From NCBI RefSeq assembly GCF_000764305.2, contig NW_025939677.1:1-64000 (forward strand): DNA of 64,000 bases, written 5' to 3'. Of this stretch, positions 11,851 through 24,700 are shown in pieces. The notes under the pieces are model-generated. The model was not told the DNA's origin and did not search any database. It worked only from the letters and a program-made list of their open reading frames with translations. Position 1 is the stretch's first letter; each line of letters opens with the position of its first letter. Source of the DNA: Hyalella azteca. Its lineage: Eukaryota; Arthropoda; Malacostraca; Amphipoda; Hyalellidae. The position numbers and the translations under genes were made by a program.

Positions 11851-12277
11851 GAGCAAGTTATAAACAATAGAAACGTGACAATTTTTATTGTTTCTGCTTA
11901 TTGATGTTATATTCGTGCACAGATTTATATAGTAAATTTTTGTGCCTATATCCTATCAATGGCAAACCTTTCTTCTAAAAAAGCAAAATTGTTGGTGCTC
12001 GTGTGGCAGGTGCTAGTGTGACAGAAACTTCTCGAATGCTTGACGTTTCTAGAGGTACTGTCTCAGAAGTAATGACTGCTTTTGAAAGAGAAGGAAAAAC
12101 GTCCTCAGCAAGGCAAAGGTCTGGCCGAAAGTGGAAGTTCTCTGAGAGACCGTCGGCACCTAAATCGAATTTTGAGGGACAATCGGAAGATCACGGCTGT
12201 TAAAATTACTGCAGACCTCAATGGACACCCGCAGAACCTAGTTTCCATAAAGACTGTCCGCCGAGAGCTGCATCGAT
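11851..12277 (+). repeat. Second copy of a 427-bp internal duplication in the Tc1 element
   Basis: The sequence from AAGTTATAAACAATAGAAAC through the transposase N-terminus at 11424-11850 is repeated here with an offset of 427 bp. The first copy carries an extra GAAGTTCTCAAG-type slippage patch near 11705-11760. The second copy is the one continuous with the rest of the transposase. Confidence 0.8.
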
Positions 12278-12858
12278 CTGGATTCTATGGAAGAGTTGAA
12301 ATTAATTTGTATTTAAAACCTCTGGGTTTAAATACAAATGCGTCAAAGTGTTCGTTTAAAGTGGTGTGAAAACCTCCAGAATTGATCCCTCGAGCAGTGG
12401 AAAAATGGGATTTTCTCAGACGAATCATCGTTTACCTTATTTCCAACTTCTGACCGAGTTTAAGTTTGGAGACAGCCAAAAGATCATTTCATCCCGACTG
12501 TCTGCTCCCAATCGTATCTCATGGCGTGGGATCTGTGATGACCACGGCTTCTATTTCTTGGAAATCCGGCGGACCAATGATTTTTCTTGGCACGAGAAAC
12601 TTTCCAATAAAGTTGAGCATCTCATTTGTCACCACAATCACCATACCTGAATATTATCGAGCATTTATATTCGATTTTTTAGGTGCAAATCTGATTTCAA
12701 TTCCGCCGTCATCGTCTTTTTAAAAGAGCTGCAGGGAGTTTAACTGAAGAATGAGTTACAATTCATTTGGAAATAATTCACAATTTGTATGAATCAATAC
12801 CTCGGAGAATTGAGGCTATAAGCGTCGCAAAAGCGGACCTACACCAAACTGAAGTTTG
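11959..12858 (+). pseudogene. Tc1-like transposase, frameshifted
   Basis: The family protein is a DDE cut-and-paste transposase of about 340 residues. Here ATG at 11959 starts MANLSSKKAK. The helix-turn-helix part is read at 12003-12170 (ASVTETSRMLDVSRGTVSEV) and continues in another frame (RHLNRILRDNRKITAVKI, 12140 onwards). The catalytic-domain pieces F-H-P-D-C-L-L-P and HGVGSVM lie at 12480-12560, and the C-terminal ESIPRRIEAI-type motif is at about 12797-12830. At least three frame changes and several stops make it dead. Its terminal repeats are at 11370 and 12905. Confidence 0.85.
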
Positions 12859-12905
12859 TTTTGTGGATTTATCAGGCGTTTCCCTTATTTTGTCTCACCC
12901 CTCTA

Positions 12906-14179
12906 TACTCATTTGGATTTTTCACACACGTTTATGAAATTATTACATATCTACAACCTGGTAACCAGAGATCCGTTGTGCAGACGATGTTAAGATCTCT
13001 ATCGAAAAAATACATTATAAATGAATTTGACGGGATTGATATTTAAAATTAGGAACATGCAAACCGTTATTCTCTATATCTATATTCGATTCTTAGCGGT
13101 ATACTTTCTTAGCCAATCAGCCGGCCGCTAGCTGATCACGTGACCATCTACCGGTCGTCACTAGCCAATAACCCCTGAAATTGCAAGTTCACCTCTTCAC
13201 GAGGCTACCCTAAGAAAATTTAGAGTCGCCCCAGCTTCTGGTACTCCAAATCAGAAGCTGACGCGCCTGTAAATTTTCACTGGGTATTAGCCCGATAATT
13301 AGTGGCGGTTAGTACTTGACAGGTTAAGCGGCTGCGCAACTGGCAAGTGCCTAGCAACTGCTTGCTGAGCACTTAATAACTTATCAAGCATTTTGCCGTA
13401 GCCGTTACTCTGAGCTCTGAGCTGAGGCGCCGATCGTTATGGATATACTTGTGTCATTTGATGAAATTAGAACTTACAATCTATCAATTATCTCTCTCGA
13501 AATGTCTTGTGCCATAATACTTCTAACGGATGTCTATACAAATAGAATAATATGTTGTACTTAGTTATATATAATATTTGGACTATCATAATATATAATA
13601 CATGGAATAAGGATAATTAAAAATAATCGAAGTAATTGTGCTGCTGGCTCTTACTTGGACGCTCAGCCTTCGGGAGCCCCGGGCTCTTCGCAGAATGTGG
13701 ACGGGCTTTTTCCTTGCAAATATGCTTACGTTTGCATATTTGACATTAGGGATACAATTTTCATAGCGAAATATTGAAAACTGAGGAAATGACAAATTGT
13801 CTGGCAAAATCCAGTAACTAAACTTAACATCAAAATTAAATAGCATGTCTCGTTATGTGTCTATAGTCCTCGTTCAAAATGATATTCATTCCGAGAAAGT
13901 AAGTTTAATATTCTTTTTTTGTCCGGAACGTCTCGTCAAAATATTCCAGTATTCTTCCAGAATTTGAAAATTGTGCCGATTTTTCCCGCTAATCAGGACA
14001 AAGCGGACATTTTTAGACAATGGATAAAGAAATAAAAATTGAATAAAAATACAGTCCAAACAAAATCTACAAGTGCATTCATTGCAAGGCACAAGCCGAA
14101 TTGTGAACAACGATAAATCGTTCGACAACGAGTAAACGATCGTCAGACGCGAAATACAGAGAAGAGTCCACGTAAAAAT
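12906..14179. other. No gene recognised
   Basis: Two minus-strand ORFs (13586-13846 and 13886-14212) have no recognisable domain, and AT-rich sequence surrounds them. Positions 13100-13450 are relatively rich in G+C, but no promoter element can be supported. Confidence 0.4.
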
Positions 14180-15360
14180 TCTACGCAAAGAACCACCTCC
14201 AAACATCCACATTGCCTCCTACGCAGACGACGTTACAATAACAACTACTCGCCCATCCGCAGACATATGTACTCTACAAGCACAATCATATCTAAACACA
14301 TTATCACAATGGCTTACACTGAACAGACTTAGGTTGCTCCTAGTAAATCTACAAACACATTAATGACCAGCTACACAAAGGAGCACCAATACAGACCAAA
14401 TATCACATTAAACAACACCCCAATCCCGCAAACAAAAATATTAGGGGTCACCTACAACACCTCCATGGTCCTCACATCAACAACATGATGAACAACGCAA
14501 ACATCAGACTCAACTCCGGTCCTTAGGCGGTACCAAATTTGGTAAAGACAAAGAAACACTAGCACCCACATACAAACAATTCATCAGAACAGTGCTGTCA
14601 TATGCCAGCCCCGCCTGGGCACCCGCACTTTCCAGCACCAAAATACAGAAACTCCAAACATTACAAAACAAAGCACTCACAGGCTGCTCACAACAATTAT
14701 CACAGGCTGCTCACAAAGCACCCACATCGAACGCCTTCATGCTGAAACAAAAATACTTCCCTTAAAAGCACACCTCGATTTGAGAGGAACACAGTTCCTA
14801 GCTGCAGCCATAAACGACACAACACCCATGCCACTACCTGCGCGTCCATCAACCTACATACGACAAATAGTACAAACCCCGCAGAGATACTACACCAGTA
14901 TACTAAACACAATACCCCCACCCCAAGGCAACAATAGCACAAAAAGCACTTACACACAATTATGAGAGTGAACGCCGGAGCTGGCCGGCAACAACAAAGT
15001 CCTTGGACACCCATCACCAGACATAAGCAGCACAGACACCCAGCTCTCTAGACTGGAGAGAGTACACCTAGCCAGGCTACGCTGCGGCCACCACCCTTCA
15101 CTACAAACATACGCAAACAGACTTGGTTAATCAGACTCAACCACCTGTCCATCCTGCCAGGGAGCTCCCTACACAATCACGCACATTCTACTGGGTTGTC
15201 CGCCCTGGCAGGAACTCAGGCAACACCACCACATAACCTCGGCCCTATAGCTCTGGAGCGACCCCCTGTCGGTGGTGTCGTACCTGCGTGTTGGGGGTCT
15301 CCTGTAAAAGGGAGACCGGGGAACCTCAACAACAGCAATGCAAAGATCACTTTTGAATTT
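14180..15360 (+). pseudogene. Non-LTR retrotransposon (jockey-like), 5'-truncated RT and C-terminus
   Basis: The frame opens with the reverse transcriptase catalytic block IASYADDVTIT (about 14205-14240). The thumb-region text QTLQNKALTG and HLDLRGTQFLAA follows, and then a C-terminal block with RLERVHLARLRCGHH and a cysteine/histidine knuckle CPSCQ...ITHILLGCP near 15140-15200. This order is typical of jockey/R1-type elements. Frameshifts and stops separate the pieces, and everything upstream of the YADD box is missing, as expected for 5' truncation. It ends just 3' of the lectin gene's last exon on the opposite strand. Confidence 0.8.
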
Positions 15361-15454
15361 GATCGAGCCGACAGAAATTCATCAGAATTGCATCAGAAAT
15401 TCTGGCAAACCTCACACAAAGACCACTTTCCTTAAATCAAACAAAATTCGCGTT

Positions 15455-15715
15455 TTAATGCAATGCACTGTAGACGCAAATGACCCCTGCGTAGATCTCT
15501 GTATAACTGCAGGGGGTGTCGTAGTACAAGGAAGTTGAGCAGCCAATTACAATGCATTGCCTAAAGCCGCCCTGAGGTGCTCCAGGCATCCAGCCGTAGA
15601 TGTCAGTGTCCAGCACCAGGACTCCGGAGCTCCGAGTCACGTACGAGCCGTTGCTGGCACGTATCATGTCTACGAAGAAGCCTGCCGTCAGGCGGATGGA
15701 CAAGCTCGCTCTGTC
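15455..15715 (-). CDS. Lectin-like gene, last exon
   Basis: The acceptor GCCAATTTCAG precedes 15715. Eighty-six codons run to TAA at 15457-15455. It holds the second half of the lectin-like fold: GWMPGAPQGG, QC, YYDTPC and GVIC. The frame is in phase 0 with exon 3. The 7.1-kb intron before it (15716-22808) contains a tandem duplication, two retrotransposon relics, a nested MITE, a hAT-like element and an N-marked scaffold join. Confidence 0.7.
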   Translation of the reverse strand, partial: DRASLSIRLTAGFFVDMIRASNGSYVTRSSGVLVLDTDIYGWMPGAPQGGFRQCIVIGCSTSLYYDTPCSYTEIYAGVICVYSALH

Positions 15716-18700
15716 CTGAAATTGGCAAAAAATTTAATCAGGTTTACGTCATTTTTACTGTGATCGATACCACAGAAACTCGATTTTTTAAACTGTTCCA
15801 AGAAAATCGTCGACTACTGAAACCGCAGACTTCCGAATAGATTGCTTCAAGGAGCACAAAATCTTGCAAGATACAACTTCCGAATAGATTTCTTCAACGT
15901 GCAAGATACAAAGAAAAGATTAAAAGAGGAGTCTGAATATGTTCTGAATAACGTAACAGACTGACAATTAGCAGATAATGAGTGTAAAAGAGGGGGCATT
16001 ATTCTATTAAAGTTGAATGCGTCACTTCAATTTCTGAGTCACCATTTCCCGTAATTTCGCGTTAAAATCTTGCTAGCCACAACTTTCGAATAGATTGCTT
16101 CAAGGAGCACAAAATCTTGCAAGATGCAACTTCCGAATAGATTGCTTCAACGTGCAAGATACAAAGAAAAGATTAAAGGAGAAGTCTGAATATGTTCTGA
16201 ATAACGTAATAGACTGACAATTAGCAGATAATGAGTGTAAAAGAGGGGGCATTATTCTATTAAAGTTGAATGCGTCACTTCAATTTCTGAGTCACCATTT
16301 CCCGTAATTTCGCGTAGAGCTTCAAATCGTCGACTTCCAGACCGGTAATGTACCAGAATATATTTTCATGTCAGCAAATGGTCCTACTGTTGGTCGCGTG
16401 TTATTATAGGTCTAGTTATATATTCTAATATATAATCTTAGAGGGTGTTAAATTAGGTCATTTATTTCCTTCATAAGAAAAACAGACATCTATTTAATGA
16501 GACTAATTACGGTCACCGTCCGAATCCATGGAATTTGCATTCATAAATAAATAGATCCTGTACCGAGGCCGATTCAATATTCTTAGCGTGATGTTTAGCA
16601 CCTAAACTAAAAATTGAATAAGCCTCAAACATTTTACTTGTCAATTTCATAGTCCCGGTTTAGCCACGCAGAGTGCAGAATAGATAAACGTGTTCGGCTC
16701 ACTAAATCAGCAAGGATATTCTACGTCTTTTCTTCATTAACGAAAAACAGGAGAAATTTCTTCCCAATTTGACGAGTTAAAAAACTTAAAATAACACATT
16801 TGACAAACTTGTGCTTGCGCACTTGACAATATGGCACAAATATTTTGAACCAAAATTTTATTCATAAAAAAAACTAAAGCAGCAACAACTGCAAGCCTTC
16901 CGCAATAAGGGGAATAGTGCTGCAATCAGGATACGCAGGAAATGTGTTAATGATGAAATGCCCAAAGATGAATTGCTATAGTGATGAAATGTGTCAATAC
17001 TGAACGGTATTAAGGATGAAATTTCTCCTATGATCTGGTGTCTGACCACCGTGCACAATATAAGCCAAAACCTCGAGTTTAATTTGTTAAAGCAAATATA
17101 GTTGAAGATCTGCACTAGCAGCAGCGCGAGCAAATTACGATTTCATGGTCATAATAATGTATCCAAGTATTTCAAGCTACGAGAATTACTAGGAATGCTG
17201 AAAATTATTCACAAGACTCATAAGGGAGAAGAAACCCCGGTTCAGCATGTAGATTAGATTACGAGCCTATACATTCGGAAACTTTGGGACGACTATCTGA
17301 GCTGACACACCAGTCTACCATTTTAGTGTAACTACGCTTATCAGATTCGCCTAAAACGCTACACATTCTGGATCTCTTGCGCTGACGATTATGCCAATGC
17401 GGCAGGCGGGTCTGTTGATAGAGCCACTGGAGCGCAGGTGGGCCACTGGATAAGGAGGGAGATAGGCATAGGCTTTGAGGTTGACCAGTAAGGTTGCCGT
17501 CTGCACGAGACTGTCCAAAGTTGAGTCGCTGAGGAGCTCTAGTGTCCCAAAGGCAGCTGAGTCAGTGCTGAGAGGTAGCGAGTCGTTTTCCGAGGCAATC
17601 GAGAGTGGTGGTGCAGCCAGGACCATGTTGTTGACTGAACGGCAGTAGAAGTGGTCGCACAGAGGTCACCGAACGGCAGTTGCACATCCCCCTGCGGAGG
17701 GCGCGCTTCACCTACCCGTAAACGTCGATAGGCATTATACCATTTGTCAGGAGGGGCACTAAAAGGTGGCCGGAGCTTTTCTACGTCCATCCCCTAGGAG
17801 GATGGAGGCGATATGAAAGGAAAGATGAGAGGGATAGGGACATTGTCAATGAGCTGTGAACATATCAGGTGAAGGTGGGGGAACAAGGGAAGGACGCCCG
17901 TTTCAATATGAAGATGGTCGATATGAGCCATTTTAAGGCGTGTGATGGCTAACCAGAGGACCGCGTTGTGATTAGTTGAAGGGACAGCTACGGTGCTGTG
18001 CGAGGCGATGGGATACCATATAGGAGCGTAGTCGCAGGCTGGCCGCATGATGGTCCGGCTGTTTGCAACGATGTCCTCCTTTGAGACGCTCCAGTTGGTG
18101 CCAGCCTGGGTTTTACTATGGGGAGGGTTCGCCTAGCGCCCTAGCCCTACCTGACACGACGTAATTGCTTGTCTCATGTGACCCCCATGATGTCGGAAGT
18201 TTTTAGCGGGACAGGATACCGTTACAGATTGTGACAAAATTATGTTTGCGTAATCGATGGGTGTCTGGGGTAAAGAGCTTGACGTCGATGGGTGTCTGGG
18301 GTAAAGAGCTTTACGTCGATGGGTGTCTAGGTGTCTGGGGTAAAGAGCTTGAAGAGGCCGACGTTAGAGGATCCGGTTAGTTTCTGGGCGGTGGACGAGA
18401 GACTCCTAAGAGTATCCAGTTATGTCCGCCTCAGCAGACCTGACTCTTTGGGACGACACTAAGACTGTGATGTTAACTGCATATAAGACGATGTTGGAGG
18501 TGCTGGTATGTTGGAGAGGAAGTGATTGACGGGAGGAACGGTAATAACAGATCCTTTGGGAACTTCTCTGTGAGTTGCTCTGAAAAGGAATTACGTTCTG
18601 TGGCATACGCAGGACGCTAGCAGCCTGACTGTAAGGTTTATTACGGTAGAGATCGAAAGCCATGGTCATCGACGCTTTGGTCGCTTCCGACAGATCGACC

Positions 18701-21700
18701 GCCGTTGCCACTGTGTGGGCTGGCGATCAATGTGCATTGAAGCCCGTCGCGATCTAGTGCGCGAGTGGTAGAAACTAGGAAGGCAGCGATGGGATTATGT
18801 TACGTTTTGCGAGGAGTCGGTTGCAAGAGAAGCCGGAAGGTACAGAAGTAGGAGCCGCCCAAAAATCTTGAATGCTGGCAAGAGGCTCGAGGACTGGGAT
18901 CATTATGGAGTTCTTCAAGATAGTCGGAATGGAAGAAGTAGACACAGGTATTTAAGAGGTATGTGAGGGGCTAAAAACCGCGGATGCTCAGCTGGTTGCA
19001 GCGGTGGAGCATGAGGCCATCCGGTCCTCAGGCACTTAAGTTACTGGCGGCTATAATTGCATTTTAATTCCATATAATAATAGCCTGCGAAGTCTCGGTC
19101 GAAAGTGTGTTCGAACCGATTCCGACTAATTACGGGCATCTCGGGGGAAGGGGCATCTTATTATGGAGATTTGAGTGACAGGGACAGTGGACTGAATAGC
19201 TGGCAGTAGGAGGTTGTTATCGTGCGCAGGAAAGGAGTGACTGTTTCTGGGGAAACATTTGAGTCACCACACCAGTTTACCATTCTATTTTGCATAGCAT
19301 AGCATAGGAAAGTCGGCGCTGAAGAATAGGGCTGGTATGGCCTATCGACGATTCTTGTACTTTTCGTGACTTGTCCACGGGAGATCTAAAAATATAACTC
19401 AGTATTCACTGCAGTGAGAGACAGAGAGCGCGTTTTTTTCGTCGACGAAAACGTGAAGTCAAGGACGGACATGGCGACAGACAGACGGACGGACAGACAT
19501 GGCGAGCACAATAGTGCATTTTTTCCATATATGAGAAAATGCGCTAAAAATAGGTCCTTCGACCGGATCATTTCCAAACTGTCGATAGTTGAAATATCTA
19601 CTAGACTGCCACCGGGTTCGATGTGGTGCTAGGTATTTGAAGTCTAAACATATATTTCTCCATAGCTTTGTCTAGTTTGTTCTTGAACGCGTTTGTTCTC
19701 GGATCGTTAACAATGTAATCGGAGAGGCTGTTCCACATGTCGGTGATTCGAAGCGAGAAGAAATGTTGTCGCGTGAATGTGATACAACGCATTTTTTTAG
19801 TTTATAGCCGTGGCCCCTGGTGTTGGTTCTTGTTTCAAATTCTAGTAATCTCTTGGGACCTGGACAACACAATGTCCAGAATAGCCTCACACNTTTTTAG
19901 TTTATAGCCGTGGCCCCTGGTGTTGGTTCTTGTTTCAAATTCTAGTAATCTCTTGGGACCTGGACAACACAATGTCCAGAATAGCCTCACACGCCTTGAT
20001 AACAGATTTGCCGTCATCCAGAGATTCGCAGCCGTGTGATCGCCCAAGAACTTCAACTCCTGGTCTGGTTCACCTTATGTATCTTGTGTACAAATAGCAA
20101 ACTTCAATCCTTGGGTTAGACGATTTCGAAATTCTTCAGTGGTTCTATAATAATAATATGTGATTATTATTATTATAATTATTATAATAATATTTAATTT
20201 TTATATTAATAACGATATGTCTTCAGTTGTATTGTTCATATTTCTGCCATCTCTCGGGTAGTAAACTAGTGGCCATCTCTCGGGTAGTGCACTAGTGGCC
20301 ATCTCTCGGTTAGTAAACTAGTGGCCATCTCTCGGGTAGTGCATTAGTGGCCATCTCTCGGGTTGTGCACTATTGGCCACACTAGTGCACTACACTAACT
20401 AACTAATTTGCGTTGTATATTCGGTACTTTCAGCATTACCACAGCGGTAGCCGCAGTGTGCATATCTGTTCCGCTCTATATTTTGCTCGGGGCAAGTGTT
20501 TCTAATGTTATGAACTCTGTCTTGTCCCAGCAACGATGGTCCTAATAACGTCAAGAGGTGTTCAGATGATATTGAACTATTCTTATAGGTATTCCTAAGT
20601 ATGATGTACTGTGAAATGTCAAAATGATATATTCCTACAAAAATAATTGAGAAAGTTGTCTTTTAAAACACAAACGAGACCTTATTAGGTCTCTCACCCA
20701 CATTCTACGCTGATCTACAAAGTTTTTCATCTCCTTTGCAAGAGTGGTAAGTACGCCACCAACTGCTTCATCAAACGCGCCCTCGAACTCGTCTTTATCG
20801 TTACGTTCCATATTCCGCCATGCACTGACCTCACTCGACGGCTTCCAACGACGCACTAGCACCTGTCGACTGCAGTGTTGCCAGGTTTTTTCTTGGCGAG
20901 ATCACCAGATTGCCTAGCTCATAATACCAGAAATAAACCAGAAATTGTAGTGTTCAAAAACAGACTAATACCTCAAAATTTAATGAAACTATTCGTCAGA
21001 AACGTTGGTTAGAAAAAATTTATCTTATGTACTAATGTGCATTTATCTGGCTAGACGATAATTAGCCAAATTGAACACCTTATATTTTTACCCTCTGTTT
21101 GGAACATTTTGACATTTTTCTTTTCCTGTGTTTGATTACATTGTCACTTTATTCTTTTTTTATCTGACCGTGTGGCACTTCTTCCCCTTCGCTCAACATG
21201 AGCAAGCCACGGAAACAGGTCATCTTCCTTTTGCTTTTTTTCGTACATGCTTGTATATTGCATTAATCTAACATTTCGGGTTTGATCACTTGTTGTGGCT
21301 GAGCAGATAGCTTTTGGTCCGAATAAGGGACTCCAGAACCATAGTTGAAATTTTATTTCGTTGCTTGTTTTTCACATAGGTGACTTGTGAACACATTCGC
21401 TCCACGAATGCATTGGAGACAGGTCAAAGTAGACGAGTGATGCAGTAGGCAGCCAGTTCTATGAAGGATGATAATTTTCAAGATCAGTGAAATATTGAAT
21501 GGCACCCCAGAATTCAAGTGGCACTCCAATAAATGGCATTCTAGAATTCAAAACCACCAAACAAAAATGGTGGAGCTTGCGTCGCAGAAATCGGTTCATC
21601 AACCTCACTTATCCTAGGCCATGTCATCACTGATCAGTAATCAAACAAGAATCATCACTCTCGTGCTTATAGTGCACTTAGCACTTTTGTTAAATGTTAA

Positions 21701-24700
21701 CAATCAGATTGGGGGTTATTTCATCAAGCGGTAAACTTGCGGTTCCAAAAATGGCGGGAAACCTTTATTCGCACCGCTCTGAAGGTAATCTATATAATCC
21801 ACGCCTACACTGGAGGAAGTTCAAACTTCAGGGGTGGACCTTAATGCAGTAAATTTGCATTAAGCCAGAAAATACCAGAAAAATACTAGATTTAGGCAAA
21901 TATACCAGATCTAAAATATTCATACCAGACATCTGAAAATACCAGATTTGTAAAATCTGGTATAGAAATATACCATCTGGCAACGCTGGACTCGACTGTT
22001 AAACAAATACTCGCCTCGTGTATGTAACCGGAAACACCGCCGCGAAGTCGAAATAGTTACGGGTAGCGTGCCGACTTAACGGTGACTTGCGTATTGGTTT
22101 TAACACAAGGGCTAAAGAGTCGCTCTTTGGACCGGCTCTAAATTCCCTTGCGTTGGAGAGAGGAAGAATAAACACGAGGAACTTTTCGTAATACATTGGT
22201 GATCTTCGGGCGATACACAATTCCTCTGTACAAAGCACACAATTTATTAGGTCCAAAAGCTCCGGGAAACAGAGTCTCAGCCTCAGGGATACAACGTCGA
22301 GGAATCCTAATAAACCACTGAGGACCACATGTTCACGACTACCTAGCGCGCGTTATAACGAGGTTAGGAGCAGCTCGACCAATCACGTTGGAGCTACACC
22401 TTGTCTCGTTCCAAGACACTAAATCCTACAAACACCACAGCTAGACAAGATTCCATATTACGGTCACGAAATAAATATTCGTTTACACATTGTTTAGTCA
22501 TAAATTAAACCCTTTAGTTAACAAAATAATAATATCACAGTTTAATGAGGTTCCTTATTACAGTCACAAAATAAATGTTACAACAATTGACTAGTCACTA
22601 ACCTAGCACAGGTTTAATAGAACGTACAAGTAAACAAAAAAAAACAATATACCACGAAATAAGCATTCCGCCATATGTATATGCTTTCAGCCGGCAAAAC
22701 TGGGAGTGCGTAAATTCGCTGCGAATACTCGCAGCTAATACTAGCCCTGTGTACCTATACCCATGACAGCAACATTATTTTGACACAGAGATTGACTCCG
22801 TGACTCACTTTTGGGGTGACGGGGTTAGGTACCAGCTCCATGCAGTTGTTCTGACAGGTTTCAATCGCGACCCTGGAAAAGAAGTTTGAATCAGAAATGA
22901 ATTATGCAAAATTAAACTCAAAACCTATACCTTCCATTCTGTTAATTTCAATCATGATTGATTCATTTTCTTCCATTTTGCTTTCAGAACTGGTTTCACC
23001 CGTATTGGTGAAACCAATATCTTATCTTATATGTCCTCTTGATCCAGTCTTCCTTAGATTCACTAGAGAATGAAGTAGCAAGATGCTGTTTACATAGACT
23101 GGGACGTTTTATTGAAGAAGAAAAAGGTTTTATTCTAAAGCCCCTGAAGGATTCTGAAAGGCAAAAAATATTACAAGTACACTACAACAATTCTATCATT
23201 TGATCGCTGTATTGAGACATAAAATAGGTAAACTGAATTGATGTTTCTCACTAGTAGTGAGAAAAATATTGTAGGAGGGCACTAAATTATAGAATATTAA
23301 TGAAAACACAATTCCCTACACAAACACAATTCATAATTCCCTACTTGCATGGTCGACGGACCAACATGACTCAACGGTCGCGTTTCAAACAATGCAGTTG
23401 TAAGTCCAACTGTGCTGAACGGTCGCCTTTAGAAACACAATGTGATTTATGCATGTACTTTTTATTTTATGTTCAAATTTTGCATGTTCACTCAGTATTG
23501 CACTAGAAACGATGTAGAATTTTTTCAATGCTGTAACTTATCCTATTTTCCCACCATAGTCCAATAAAAATTGGGAAAGTTCAACAAATGAATGGCACCA
23601 CGGATTCCGAACAAGTTCAGCGCTGTATTGCATATATAGTTGGCGGCAAAGAATAGAGTTGCACCACCATAACGAAGCAGGGACGCTTACCGAACAACAA
23701 CTTCAAAACAACTAGCGCCAGCCAATTCCTCATCATAAAGTAATATTACAGAGCATGTTTGAAAGGCGACCGTATAATACACCTGGTCCTTAAAAGGTTA
23801 ATATCAGCTGCACTCACTGTAACCGCTGCCTTGCAGTCTAAGATGGTTACGTACCATTCTAGTAATGGTCTTCACGTTCACTGACAGTAATTCACACAAG
23901 GGCATGAAACTATGGATATTCAACACAAAAAAAAATTTATTTTAGCAAAGTTTCGAAAACGGGCTTCAAGTTAGTGTCACCGGTCTAATGCCGCAGGTTG
24001 AAATTATTTGCATTTTCGTCTGCAAAGGGATTAAGAGCTATTACATACAGTAATAAATCCTACAACCATTCAAAAATAACAATATGACTAATGTTCAACA
24101 TCTCCGCACCATACCGTATGGTCAGCGTCGGTACCAAAGTGACACGTTGAGAAAGAGTGATGCTGAAAACTACTCATGGTAAACAAATGCTACAAGAGAT
24201 GATTCAACTTGCGGCCACACTCACGTAAAACTGACGCCACCTGACGGTGACGGTAATTCGTACAGGATGTAGTTCGTCTTGTGCGAGTTGAGTCTGAATA
24301 CGTTCGTCATCGGGCCCTTCACGGCGCCAGGCACCGAAGAATCCACCACCAGGCTGCACTGAGGTACCAATGGGGAAGCAACATGGTGAGTGACATCCTG
24401 ATTCATGCGTGCAAATGTTAGCGATCAATGTAAATGATTCGTGCCAACTCAGCATTATTTGTTTTGGGCCTGATAAGCAAAATATTCAATTGACAAACCT
24501 AGAAAAACAGACAAAACATACAGAAAGCCACAGAAACCTCAATTTCCACCGTAACACACCGCATCATTACCGCCATAAGATTTTTTAAAAGAAATTTTTA
24601 AGTCATTTTGTTTTCAATTAAAATGAAAAAAAACCTCTGAGCAATTGAACAGCACACGACTTGAAATTCATAGCATATTAGTTAATAGCATTACTCCGAG

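Larger units (their letters stand above)
11370..12905 (+). mobile_element. Tc1/mariner-family DNA transposon, inactive
   Basis: The ends are inverted: the left starts TACAGGGGTTGGATAAAATA (11370) and the right reads TATTTTGTCTCACCCCTCTA (ending 12905), with ATCAGG(C/T)G-type words continuing the match inward. TA dinucleotides flank both ends, as expected for Tc1. The interior encodes a broken Tc1 transposase. The 5' part is duplicated in tandem (11424-11850 and 11851-12277), so the element is longer than it was at insertion. Confidence 0.85.
19280..20060 (-). pseudogene. LINE (CR1/L2-like) C-terminus and 3' end, minus strand
   Basis: On the minus strand the frame gives TNTRGHGYKLKK, then RITDMWNSLSDYIVNDPRT and NAFKNKLDKAM. 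This is the conserved C-terminal text of CR1/L2-type reverse transcriptase ORFs. A 3' region follows that also occurs at 58527-58742, ending in AGCGCCGAC and a (CTATG)n-type tail near 19290-19310. A 160-bp MITE (19388-19552) is nested in this 3' region. The RT part also contains the false 99-bp duplication around the N at 19893. Confidence 0.75.

Noticed and set aside
15557..15840. Plus-strand ORFs opposite the last lectin-like exon
   Set aside because: They are antisense shadows of the minus-strand exon, without any domain.
23691..23736. Extra exon of the lectin-like gene
   Set aside because: Its donor phase (1) does not fit exon 3 (needs phase 2), and its own methionine and leader argue against an internal exon.
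24204..24455. Alternative reading frame of lectin-like exon 2 (GFFGAWRREGPDDER...)
   Set aside because: It is open, but has poor third-position G/C bias. It is also out of phase with exons 1 and 3, unlike the CSLVVDSS frame.
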